From positions 320,558,929 through 320,622,928 of the forward strand of contig CM022301.1 of NCBI GenBank assembly GCA_011799875.1: 64,000 bases of DNA. Reading direction: 5' to 3'. Of this stretch, positions 54,358 to 64,000 are shown piece by piece; within the stretch, counting starts at the first letter, position 1; the number at the start of each line of letters is the position of its first letter. The notes under the pieces were generated by a model. That model saw only the letters and a program-made list of their open reading frames with translations. It was not told the DNA's origin and ran no database searches. Position numbers and translations under genes: made by a program. This stretch comes from Thinopyrum elongatum. Taxonomy: Eukaryota > Streptophyta > Magnoliopsida > Poales > Poaceae.

Positions 54358-57353
54358 TCACCGTCTTGAGCCACCGCTGCCGCTGCGGGTGGCGGCGAGG
54401 GCGAAGCCACCGCGGTCGTACATGCGCTGGATCTCCTCCCGGTACTCGGTCAGCGACTTGTCGGGGAGGGCCGGGGTCAGCTCCACCACGTCCCCCATGC
54501 TCAGCGCCCTTCCCAGGTCGCTTATGGGCTCGTGGTTCACCTTCGGCCGCAGGTCTTCCTTCATAGGTATGCTGTAGGGGCTCCACCTCGGGCTGTTGGC
54601 CCCGACGCGGTGCATCAGATCCATGACGGTCGAGCCTGCTGGGAATTCTTGGACGGACATCTGAAAACACAAGGATGAACAATGTCACATGACTGGAACT
54701 GAAGATGATGGCATTGGCAATGTGATCGATCGACCGAACACTAGGCTCTCTCACCTTGTCATGTTCGAGTAAGATGACGAACAAGGGTCCGTCGTGGTTG
54801 CATTGGCGGGTGTACGAGTAAGGGCATTCCTCCGAATGCAGGGGAAACGGGCAAGGCGGTTTGATGGCGTCGCTTTTCACTTGGGACGATGAATGTTCCT
54901 TGTTCAATGCTTCGCATTGCCACGTAAGCACCCATCTTGCCCATTCCACCATCTGAAGCACGAAGGAGTGCCTGCACGAGCCTTCCTTGTACCTCCAGTG
55001 CGCCGCGAACCCATACTCGGCCTGTAGATGCATCTCCTTTGTGCGGATCTGGACTTCGAATGTGTGATCACCGTCGCTCATGACAACAGTGTGCAATGAA
55101 CGGTACCTGTAGCAAAGCAAATCAGCGCAAACTCTAGCGAATGGCCAAAGGTCGAATGGATGAATTGAAGTTAAGCTGCATACCCATTTAATTTCGGCCG
55201 TGATATGTAGTCCTTAAATCTTCCGGTGACTTGGGGCCAGAGTTTATGGACAACATCGAGTGCTCGGTAGCAATCTTCCTCCTTCTCAACCACGAGGCGC
55301 AGGCCATGGATATCATGGACTTCATCCATTGTCAAATTCTTCCTGATGATGTGCCAAAACCAATTAGCAAACATACAGAAAACAATGGTTCATCACTATA
55401 TTTTGCAAGCATATATAATGCAAACAAGTACGTAATACATACTTCTGCATCTTGGAGTAAACACTGTAAAGGTTCTTGTTCCTTCCAGAAAGATTGTGAT
55501 ATGAGATGCCTGCTTCCCTAAGACCTTCATCCAGTGTATCCACAGCAGATGTGATTAGCGCCTCATCAAAAGTTTCTGCGAATTTCGATGACAACTCCGT
55601 GTGCTCTTCGGGGTTCAAGTGCTTGAAGCAAAGATTTTCCAGCTGGTCTTTCCAGCTAGCAATCCCCAATCGATTGGCCAAAGGCACAAAGATCTCCATG
55701 GTCTCCTTAGCAAATCTTTGTTGTTTGACCAAAGGCAAGGCTTCTAAGGTCCTCATGTTATGCACACGATCTGCTAACTTTATTAGAACAGCCCGTGCAT
55801 CAGCCATTGCAAGGAGCATTGTATGCAAGCGATCTGCTTCAGCAGTTCTGCTTGCCGTGTTGTTATCACGAGCAAGCTTGCTCAAGTGGCTCAGCTTCGA
55901 AACCTGAACAGATTAGACAGAAACTATTAGCTTGCAAGATAAAACGTGGCAGCGAGCTACCAAAAGTACAAACAGTAGATTGAAACCCACACTCCATGCC
56001 ATAAAAGTGAAGTTCATGCGTGTCAAATAAACAGTAGCCCGAGTATATTGCAAGTATGATCAAATAAAAAGCACAGATTAAGGAACAGAGTAAACATAGC
56101 GCAACTTTTGTTATCACATATAAAAAGTCATATACGTTGGGCTTCATCCAACAAATTTTATTAGCTAATGATAAGATAATGAAGGTGAAAGGGAAATGCA
56201 CATGATCATTTGCCTTCAATATAGGGAGGCATGCTGCAGGCCATCATAATTTAGATCACAATAATTGCAGTAGATCCAGCCAACAGCTTGAGGATACCAA
56301 AGAATACGAATGCACTAACTACCAAACCCATTATCCGAATCCCTCTAAAACAATGGTCAAAATCCATGAGAAGAGGAACACGTACCCCTTCCACAAGATC
56401 AGCCACGCCGGCACCGAACATGTGGAAGATGTGATCGTAATCCACGAACGAATCATCAATGGTGTCGTGCAGAAGCCCAGCAGAGACGACCGTGGCGCTC
56501 GCTCCGATCTTGGCCAGCAGCACGGCCGTCTCCACGCAATGTTGCAGGAATGGATCGCCGCTCGCCCTCGTCTAATCACAGAACCAAAGAACAAACCGAA
56601 CGAGATTTAGTGATCATAATCCAGAAATTATTGAACAGGGGAAGTGATAATCGGGCCACGGGGCTTCACCTGGCCATGGTGGGCCTTCTCGGCCTCGAAG
56701 AAGGCCTTCACGACGAGCTCCTCGTGGAAGATGCGGTGGCGAGCCTGAGCGCCGGCGAGGAGCTCCTGGGCGTATGGCTCGCAGGCGGGGCTCGCCCCCG
56801 CGAGGTTCTCGTCGAGCTCGAAGGCGAGCTCGCCACCGCCGACCTCAGGCCGCGGGCTGGTGGCCGGGACGTAGTCGATGCAGGAGCCGAGCGCGTTGCG
56901 CACGAAGCCGGAGAAGAGGCGGTCGCGCTCGCGGCCGGTGAGCCAGGAGGCCGACGACGGGCTCCGGGAGGCCGGCGAGGACGAGGGCCCCTGGAAGACC
57001 GAGACGGGGCTGTGGTGGTGGTGGTGGAGGTCGCGCCACTTGAGCGGCGAGGGCGAGTGGGAGTAGCCGCCGCCGCCGAAGCCGAGGTCGTCGGATCCGT
57101 CGTGCCAGAGCGCGCCGAGCTCGTCGTGCGCCGGGGCGCGGGGCGGCGCGGCGGCCGCGGCCGGGGAGGAGAAGAGGCAGGAGAGGCCGCCGGCGCCGGC
57201 GCCGGCGGACGGGCGGTGGGAGGCGGCCGGCGGGGGCGGCGCCGCGGTGCTGCACGGCGTCGAGCCGCGCGAGCCCGGGTCGAACTCGGAGGAGGAGGAG
57301 GAGTAGGCGGCGCCCGGCGGGGTGGTGTAGAGGGAAATCGCCGACAGGGACAT
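54358..57353 (-). CDS. RSH: RelA/SpoT homologue, RSH2/RSH3 type, plastid (p)ppGpp synthetase/hydrolase (six exons)
   Basis: Exons (- strand): 57353-56670, 56571-56386, 55903-55443, 55342-55184, 55106-54755, 54660-54358. All introns are GT-AG, and the joined frame of 714 codons has no stop. The N-terminal ~200 residues are Ser/Ala/Pro-rich with a HHHHH run, as in a plastid transit peptide plus linker. The HD hydrolase domain (about 225-335) shows LQHC (His239), GLLHDTIDD (His263-Asp264) and KLADRVHNM. The synthetase domain (about 425-545) shows [34 protein letters not shown] with the glycine required for synthesis (Gly497), [10 protein letters not shown] and [13 protein letters not shown]-like segment follows (about 605-670). 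Length and the absence of EF-hands point to RSH2/3, not RSH1 or CRSH. It would make and degrade the alarmone (p)ppGpp from GTP/GDP and ATP in plastids. It is the only intact cellular gene in the window. Confidence 0.93.
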
Positions 57354-57890
57354 GGCCGCCAGAATCAGAGCTACTCTTCCCTCCGACGACCTCGAATCGA
57401 AAAACTCACAGCCTCTTAACTATCCGCACCAAATTGGACGGCGGCCGGGGCCGAGAGAGGATCCCGGCCGGAGACGAACCCGAATCGGGTGGGGGCGGAA
57501 GAACGCGGACGAATTTGGCGTCAGAATCTGGTCCCGGCGGGATGGAGCCGACGCATTCGGGGGGCTTCCTGAACGAATGAAGGAATCGGGAGCTCGAAGA
57601 AGCAGAGCGCTTGGGGGGGAATCGAGGGCGGATGGATTTTCGATCGGGGCGCGGGCTAATAAAGCGGATTTGGGGAGGGGGGAAGATTATCCCGTGCGGC
57701 GTGAGGAAGAAGCAAGGAGCAGGAATTGGGTTGGGGAATTGCGTCGCGTGTTTATTCTGGGCTGGGGTGGGTTGGGTTGGGTTGCTTCCGCTGCGTTCGC
57801 TTCGCGGCGTGTGGATTTTAGTGCGTGAAGTGAAGGAATCCAGGGCCCTCCTTGCCAATTATAGGAAGGCGGCAGCGGCAGGGGGGTGAA
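57354..57890 (-). promoter_or_regulatory. 5' UTR and proximal promoter region of RSH
   Basis: A GC-rich stretch typical of grass gene starts lies upstream of the ATG at 57353. On the - strand a TATA-like CCTATAATTGG lies at about 57855-57865, roughly 500 bp before the ATG; if used, the 5' UTR would be about 470 nt or contain an intron. Base composition changes sharply to AT-rich at about 57950. Confidence 0.35.
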
Positions 57891-58704
57891 TGTCCGAACT
57901 GCCCTCCGGGGAGCAGGAATCTTTTCTCGCGTTATCTACGTGCACGGTAATTCAGGCTGTACGTATTATTTTGCAATTTTACCCCATCGGTTTTATTGAC
58001 TAGTACACAGTTTGCAGCTCCTATTTGAATCAAGCGGACATGTTTAACAGTGACATTATTTCCCCCTAAAAACACTGACATTATTTCATTTTATCGTTGA
58101 TACTATTAAACTAAATGTGATTGCATTCACAAATATGAGTCTTTTGCAAACATAGTTTTGTCTTTGGTGTGTTTCATGCGCGGACATCATCTTTATGCGT
58201 CGTTGAATTGATTAACCGGCTAGTACGTGGTTTGTTTCGATCAAGCGGATAAGTTTAGCCATGACACTATTCTTTTATTTTATCATTGATATTAAACTAG
58301 CATGGTGGCCTTCACAATTTAATATGTTGAAAGTGACTGGTAGTTTAATTATTGGTGTCATGGTATCTAGATTATGCAATAGGAAATAATAAGGCTCTGT
58401 GTTTTTTTTCATATTATTATTTCCTATGTGGTTAATTACGTGATGAGTGCGATGTGGGAAATTATGAGGCGTACATATTTTTAAAAAGTTTACAACTTAA
58501 AACCTTTTGTTTCAAACCAAGCATGATCAATAAAAAAATCTTAAAATTTATAATCATTAAATCTATGATATGGACATCGAAGACATTTTATCTCTGACTT
58601 CTCTTGACAACAACCATTTTTTATGGTATTGAATTTGCATAATGGTATCCTCATTCTATCTTGCGCAAGCACGTGCCTAGTAACCCACCATTAAGCTTCC
58701 ATCT
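57891..58704. other. AT-rich upstream flank of RSH with a diverged direct duplication
   Basis: No gene is seen. About 57993-58145 and 58203-58330 are diverged direct copies: each has a GACTAGTAC or GGCTAGTAC start, ATCAAGCGGA(C/T)A, (T)GACA(T/C)TATT, TTTTATC(G/A)TTGATA, TTAAACTA and TTCACAA in the same order. They lie about 640-980 bp upstream of the RSH start codon. Confidence 0.5.
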
Positions 58705-58990
58705 TCATGATATCTTGTGCTCGATCACTCTTTTTTTAGAGAGAACGGCTTTATTAATCAAACAACAATTACACAGAGTTACCCGGATACAATTCGAAAC
58801 AAAATGGAAAATACTAGGACTAACATAGTACATACATGATTTAGCTAATAAATGAGCAACTACATTACAATGTCGACGAATGTGCTTGAACTTCATGGAG
58901 GCAAAGCCATCAGTGAGCAGCTTAATGTCAGCCCCCACCGAGCCGATTGAACACCAGTCGAAAGCTGAAGAGTTAAGTCTCTAGACAAGG
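58705..58990 (-). pseudogene. LINE 3' fragment (end of RNase H-like domain)
   Basis: On the - strand 58938-58705 encodes DIKLLTDGFASMKFKHIRRHCNVVAHLLAKSCM..., the typical C-terminus of plant LINE ORF2 (RNase H-like, with the H-x-x-R-x-x-N-x-x-A-H-x-L-A motif). The frame is open a little further upstream (about to 58985: FDWCSIGSVG). An A-rich tail (CTCTAAAAAAAGAG on the - strand) lies at about 58730. It is 5'-truncated and dead. Confidence 0.7.
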
Positions 58991-59401
58991 GAGAGAAGCA
59001 ATCGGAAGACTAGAAGAAACTTTTGCAAAAAGGCCCTCAGAGCTCCCGCGATCGCCCAGGCGATCTGGCGGCGACGGAGTCCAAGTGGGAGTGAATGACG
59101 GTGGTGCCGCCGGCACTATCTCCGTTGAAATTAGTGTGGAGTGGATTTGGAAACGGACAAATCACAGTTATTTGCTTTTTATTGTGTGCTTCAATTTCGT
59201 AATTATCTCTGCGATTAGAGAGGAGGAATGATATTTCTTCCCTAGAGGGAGGTGCCCCTGTTCTTCACAGGAAGCAATAGCAGAAAGGGGCTCTGTTCTT
59301 CTCTGCATTTTTGTTCATACCGTGTGTCCCATGGCGAGCAAGGGTGGTGCTAAGCGGCTGACAGGGAGAGAGAGAAATAGAGGGTAGTGGGTACTAGAGG
59401 A
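58991..59401. other. Probable 5' leader of the following LINE ORF1
   Basis: No ORF is supported. A GC-rich patch (59040-59130) and AT-rich DNA precede the first ATGs of the LINE ORF1 region (59405, 59500). It may be LINE 5' UTR, but the 5' end of the element was not found. Confidence 0.35.
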
Positions 59402-61028
59402 GAGATGGACCCAGCGGCAGCGGTGCGGACTCAGGTGGCGTCCACGGGGAGGATTCCCTTCTTGGCCGCCTAGCGGCAGAGCAAAAGGGGAAGTCGACGA
59501 TGAGGCAACCCTGGGATAAGGCTCCTCCTCTCGTCATCGACATGGAGGCTACTAGGAATGCCGTGTCTGGCTTCCTGGTGGTTGGACGCTTCTTGTCGCC
59601 TTTCCAAGTGAACACATGGGTCATCGTCGACGAGCTCCGGTGCACCAGGGCGTGGCGGCTTCAGGGTACGGTCACCGTCCAAGAGGTGGCCAACGAGGAC
59701 GGAAGTTTCGTCCTCAACTTCACCGCCGAGGGGGATCGACAGTTTGTGCTCAAGGCAGAGCCGTGGCACTACAGACGGGGTGGCATCATCTTCGTCGAGT
59801 TCGACGGCAAGGGCAACCTGGCGGAGATCGCCCTTGGGGTCATGCCCATTTGGGCCCAGTTTCGTGATATCCCTTTGGATCTCAAGACAGAGAGAATGGG
59901 ATGGACACTCGGGGATCAGCTGGGGGAAGTGGTGGATGTGTGGCACCGTAATCATGTCATAGCTGAAAAGTTCCTGAGTGTGCATGTAGAAATCTTATTG
60001 CATGAGCCGCTCAAGAGCACTGTAGAGTTCACTCCATTAGGTAGCTCCAAGAAAGTTAGATATGATATTCAGTATGAAAAACTACCTCTGTATTGTGAGT
60101 GTTGTGGGCTTGTAGGACATATTTCGGAGCGTTTTTGTAGTATTCCAACAGAAAAAAGAGTAGCAATCTACCCAAAAAAACCTTAGTGTACATGCTTACT
60201 GGAAGGGCCAAGGGTCACACAAGAAAGATTTTATTTTTTTGGATGCTTTCCTAGAGGTGAGCAGTCTCCGTTCATCGCCTCCGATAACAAAAAGTCAAAG
60301 TCCATGGAGGGTGTCGTGGTCAAGGTGGCCAAGGCTGCGAGTGGGCTCACGGTATCCGACAATGACGCGACTGCATCTTCAAACGCGGCCGCCTTGCTCA
60401 TGGCGGACACTGTCCAGGCTAGCTTCCCGCTCGGCTAGGAGGGCCGGGCGTCGGAGGCTCGTTCGTGAACTCCTTTAGGCTTTGCGCTCGATCAGGAGGG
60501 CCGGGTTGTAGCGCCGGCTGTACCTGCTAGCCTTGGCCAGGAGGGCCAAGGGCTGGCGGCCCTGGTGCACACCCAGTCGGGTGTGTTGCTTGGCCAGGAG
60601 GGCCCTAATCGACTGCAGCTGGGAGGCTCCAGCGGCTCCAAAGTTGATGTAGCAGCTGCTATACACCGGCAGCACACTGCTGGCCAGGAGGGCCAGGGGA
60701 GCCTGCTGCCGGGTGTGCATCTTGGCCAGGAGGGCTATGTGAAGCAACGGCTGGGGGGTCTAGTGCCTCCAATTTTTGCATCTGCTGCAGCTTTTCACCT
60801 GCGGTGCCCTAGTGACCATGAGGGATTGCTGCCGGGTGTGCCCAGCCATGCCATTGGAGCAGCAGCAGGGGCTACTAAGTGCATTTCCACGGTTGTGAAC
60901 CTTGAGGACCAACTTATTTTTCAGCCTGGTGTACTAGAGGCTCTTTCGGGGGCTGTTATTGCGAGGCTTTCGGCATCTGTTGCCACGGTTGACATTGGGG
61001 CTGATAATGTGTTGTTTAAGTTTAGTGC
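59402..61028 (+). pseudogene. LINE ORF1 (DUF4283 and zinc knuckle), frameshifted and cut by the Angela-like LTR
   Basis: The best frame is 59500-60186 (228 codons): NTWVIVDELRCTRAWRLQGT, FVLKAEPWHYRRGGIIFVEF, DIPLDLKTERMGWTLGDQLG, ending with a zinc-knuckle-like YCECCGLVGHISERFC. This is the DUF4283 + zf-CCHC_4 layout of plant LINE ORF1 RNA-binding proteins. The last spacing of the knuckle is one residue longer than usual. An upstream ATG at 59405 is stopped after about 22 codons by TAG. After 60186 the frame shifts; a 160-codon frame (60565-61047) continues a Gly/Gln/Leu-rich C-terminal region and runs into the LTR at 61029. No ORF2 follows. Confidence 0.7.
60430..60745 (+). repeat. Minisatellite-like repeats of GGCCAGGAGGGCC in LINE ORF1
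   Basis: GGCCAGGAGGGCC or one- to four-base variants occur six times at about 60436, 60495, 60536, 60591, 60682 and 60732, spaced about 40-90 bp. Longer shared context includes CTTGGCCAGGAGGGC and (G)TGC.GGGTGTGCA. In the 60565-61047 frame each gives G-Q-E-G. Confidence 0.7.
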
Positions 61029-62774
61029 TGATGAAAATATGCCTTAGAGGCAATAATAAAATGGTTATTATTATATTTCCTTAATCATGATAAATGTTTA
61101 TTATTCATGCTAGAATTGTATTGACCGGAAACTTAAATACATGTGTGGATACAAAAACAAATACCGTGTCCCTAGTGAGCCTTTACTAGACTAGCTTGTT
61201 GATTAAAGATGGTTAAGGTTTCCTAACCATAGACATGAGTTGTCATTTGATAACGGGATCACATCATTAGGAGAATGATGTGATGGACAAGACCCATCTG
61301 TTAGCTTAGCATATGATCATTCAGTTTATTGCTATTGCTTTCTTAATGTCAAATACATATTCCTTCGACTATGAGATCATGCAACTCCCGGATACCGGAG
61401 GAATGTCTTATGTGCTATCAAACGTCACAAGTAAATGCGTGATCATAAAGATGCTCTACAGGTATCTCTGAAGGTGTCTCTTGAGTTGGCATGGATCGAA
61501 ATTAGGATTTGTCACTCCGTGTATCGGAGAGGTATCTCTGGGCCCTCTCGGTAATACACATCATGAGAAGCCTTACAAGGAAAGTGACTAAGGAGTTAGT
61601 TACGAGATGATGTATTATGGAACGAGTAAAGAGACTTGCCGGTAACGAGATTGAACTAGGTATGAAGATACCGACGATCGAATCTCGGGCAAGTAACATA
61701 CCGACAGACAAAGGGAATTACGTATGTTGTCATAAGGTTCGACCGATAAAGATCTTCGTAGCATATGTAGGAACCAATATGGGCATCCAGGTTCCGCTCT
61801 TGGTTATTGACCGGAGAGGTGTCTCGGTCATGTCTACATCATTCTCGAACCCGTAGGGTCCGCACGCTTAACGTTCGTTGACGATATAATATTGTATGAG
61901 TTATGTGAGTTGATGACCGAATGTTGTTCGGAGTCCCTGATGAGATCACAGACATGACGAGGAGCTCCGGAATGGTCCGAAGGTAAAGATTGATATATAG
62001 GACGAGAGTATTTGGTCACCGGAAAGGTTTCGGAAGTACCAGGTATTTTATCAGGGTGCCGGAAGGGGTTCCGGGAGGCCACCGGCAAGCGGTGGGCCTT
62101 ATGGGCCAAAGGTGGAGAAGCACACCAGCCCACAAGGGGGCTGGTGCGCCCCTCCACCCCTTGCCCACGCACCAAAGAGGGAGGGAAGGAAGGGGGAGGC
62201 GCCCCAAAGGCAGGCAGCCACCCTTTCCTCCCCCCATACACAAATATGGAAGGGGGGATTCGGCCAGGGCAGGCGCCCTAGGGTAGCCGCCGGCCACTTG
62301 GGGCGCCCTAGGGGCTGCCTCCCCTCCCCCGTCCACCTATATATATGAGAGGAGGGAGAGGGCCAACACACACCACGATTCCCTAGCCGTGTGCGGCGCC
62401 CCTCTCCCTCTAGTTCATCCTCGGTCATATTTTTGTAGTGCTCGGCGAGGCCGTGCGGAGATAGTTGCATCACCACCGTCACCACGCCGTTGTGCTGCCG
62501 GAACTCATCTACTACTTTGCCCGTCTTGCTGGATCAAGAAGGCGAGGACGTCACCGAGCTGAACGTGTGCTGAACGCGGAGGTGCCGTACATTCGGTACT
62601 TGATCTGTTGGATCGCGAAGAAGTTCGACTACATCAACCGCGTTACTAAACGCTCCCGCTTACGGTCTAAGAGGGTACGTAGATACACTCTCCCCTCTCG
62701 TTGCTATGCATCTCCATGGATAGATCTTGCGTGTGCGTAGATTTTTTTTGTTTTCTATGCAATGTTTCCCAACA
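61029..62774 (+). repeat. 5' LTR of Angela-like element #2
   Basis: About 1746 bp, longer than in element #1. It matches the first ~950 bp and last ~380 bp of that LTR, but the middle (about 62000-62340) differs: it carries GGGGCGCCCTA and CCGGCCACTTGG sequences instead of the GTCTGG-rich segment. It ends TTTCCCAACA. Confidence 0.9.
62338..62347 (+). promoter_or_regulatory. TATA box in LTR of Angela-like element #2
   Basis: TATATATATG lies about 430 bp before the LTR end, at the place equivalent to TATAAATAG in element #1. Confidence 0.5.
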
Positions 62775-64000
62775 GTGGCATCACAGCCAGGTCTATGCAT
62801 AGATGATATGCACGAGTAGAACACAAAGAGTTGTGGGCGGTGATAGTCATACTGCTTACCACCAACGTCTTATTTTGATTCGGCGGTATTGTGGGATGAA
62901 GCGGCCCGGACCAACCTTACATGTCCATGCACATGAGACAAGTTCCACCGACTGACATGCAACTTGTTTTGCATAAAGATGGCTGGCGGGTGTCTGTTTC
63001 TCCTACTTTAGTTGAATCGAATTTGACTACGACCGGTCCTTGAAGAAGGTTAAAACAGCAAACTTGATAATCACCATTGTGGTTTTAGCGTAGTTAAGAA
63101 CGGTTCTTGCTAGAAGCCCGTAGCAGCCACGCAAAACTTGCAACAACAAAGTAGAGGACGTCTAACTTGTTTTTGCAGGGCATGTTGTGATGTGATATGG
63201 TCAAGACGTGATGTGATATACGTTGTTGTATGAGATGATCATGTTTTGTAATATCGACAACCGGCAGGAGCCTTAGGGTTGTCTCTTAATTATTGTATGA
63301 AATGCAAGCGCCATGTAATTGCTTTACTTTATCGCTATGCATTAGCAATTGTTGTAGAAGCAATAGTTGGCGAGATGACCCCAACGCAACGATGGAGATC
63401 AAGGTGTCGAGCTGGTGACGATGGAGATCATGACGATGCTTTGGAGATGGAGATCAAAAGCACAAGATGATGATGGCCATATCATGTCACATATTTTGAT
63501 TGCATGTGATGTTTATCCTTCTTGCATCTTATTTTGCTTAGAACGGCTGTAGCATTATAAGATGATCCCTTCACTAAATTTCAAAATAAAAGTGTTCTCC
63601 CCGAGTATGCATCGTTGCCAAAGTTCGTCATTTCGAAGCACCTCGTGATGATCGGGTGTGATAGACTCTACGTTCACATACAACGGGTGTAAGATAGTTT
63701 TGCACATGCAGAATACTTGGGTTAAACTTGACGAGCCTAGCATGTACAGACATGCTCTCAAAACACTGGAGACCGAAAGGTCGAAGATGAGTCATATAGT
63801 GGATATGATCAACATAGAGATGTTCACCATTGATGACTACCCCATGTCATGTGATGATCGGACATGGGTTAGTTGATTTGGATCATGTATCACTTAGATC
63901 ACTTGAGGGATGTTAATGTAAGTGGGAGTTCATTAGTAATTTGATTAGTTGAACTTAAATTTATCATGAACTTAGTCTTAATAGTTTTTGCATATCTATG
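62775..64000 (+). other. Primer-binding site and leader of Angela-like element #2
   Basis: GTGGCATCACAGCCAGGT (62775-62792) is a degenerate initiator-tRNA-Met primer site. The remainder follows 9710-10950 closely, including TGATCGGGTGTGATAGACTC and GTCATATAGT(A/G)GATATGATC, and contains no supported ORF. Confidence 0.8.

Larger units (their letters stand above)
61029..64000 (+). mobile_element. Angela/BARE1-like Copia element #2, 5' end (runs off the window)
   Basis: A 5' LTR (61029-62774), an initiator-Met-type primer site and 1.2 kb of leader all match element #1 (8032-10962) in the same order. The window ends a few bases before the expected gag start (the counterpart of 10963). The LTR start is eroded (TGATGAAAATATGCC instead of TGTTGGAAATATGCC). 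It is inserted in the LINE ORF1 region; the five bases before it are AGTGC. Confidence 0.9.

Noticed and set aside
56550..57419. Long + strand ORF of 289 codons
   Set aside because: It is antisense to RSH exon 1 and its 5' flank in very GC-rich DNA. Its Gly/Ala/Arg-rich product is the mirror of the Pro/Ala/Ser-rich exon.

Overview
This window is plant nuclear DNA, almost certainly from a Triticeae grass (wheat, barley, rye or Aegilops type). The evidence is a BARE1/Angela/WIS-type Copia LTR beginning TGTTGG..ATGCCCTAGAGG, Athila-lineage Gypsy elements primed by tRNA-Asp, Tat-lineage elements with an antisense extra gene, and one intron-containing plastid-type gene in a sea of nested transposons. 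No prokaryotic features are present.

Layout. (1) 1-28188 is a four-deep nest. The outermost layer is Athila-like element #2 (+ strand, 19670-28188; the start of its 5' LTR lies left of the window). A Tat-lineage Gypsy element sits in that 5' LTR (+ strand; its 3' part covers 1-1309 and 17335-19669) and carries an antisense, intron-containing extra ORF. Athila-like element #1 (- strand, 1310-17334) splits the Tat element. An Angela/BARE1-like Copia element (+ strand, 8032-16630) splits the 5' LTR of Athila #1. (2) 28189-42976 holds the broken end of an F-box/FBD-type gene, split by a giant-LTR Gypsy element (28706-42904, perfect 5-bp target duplication). That element is itself interrupted by a LINE fragment (29684-30451) and by a short non-coding LTR element (36477-40440, perfect 5-bp target duplication). 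(3) 45669-52494 is a 6.8-kb Mutator-like element with a perfect 9-bp target duplication. It has no recognisable transposase and is filled with two arrays of a hairpin-forming minisatellite. (4) 54358-57353 (- strand) is the only intact gene seen: a six-exon RelA/SpoT homologue (RSH2/RSH3 type, 714 aa). (5) 58700-61028 has LINE fragments, one of them an ORF1 (DUF4283 plus zinc knuckle) with an internal minisatellite. (6) 61029-64000 is the LTR and leader of a second Angela/BARE1-like element running off the window.

How things work together. The transposons are all decayed or non-autonomous: there are no intact pol genes, and only the Angela copy has recognisable integrase, reverse transcriptase and RNase H, broken by stops and frameshifts. 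The RSH gene probably makes and degrades (p)ppGpp in plastids and is functionally unrelated to its surroundings. The most unusual object is the Mutator-like element whose body is about 80 tandem imperfect palindromes. The Triticeae assignment, the family names and all remarks on activity come from memory of families, not from a search.
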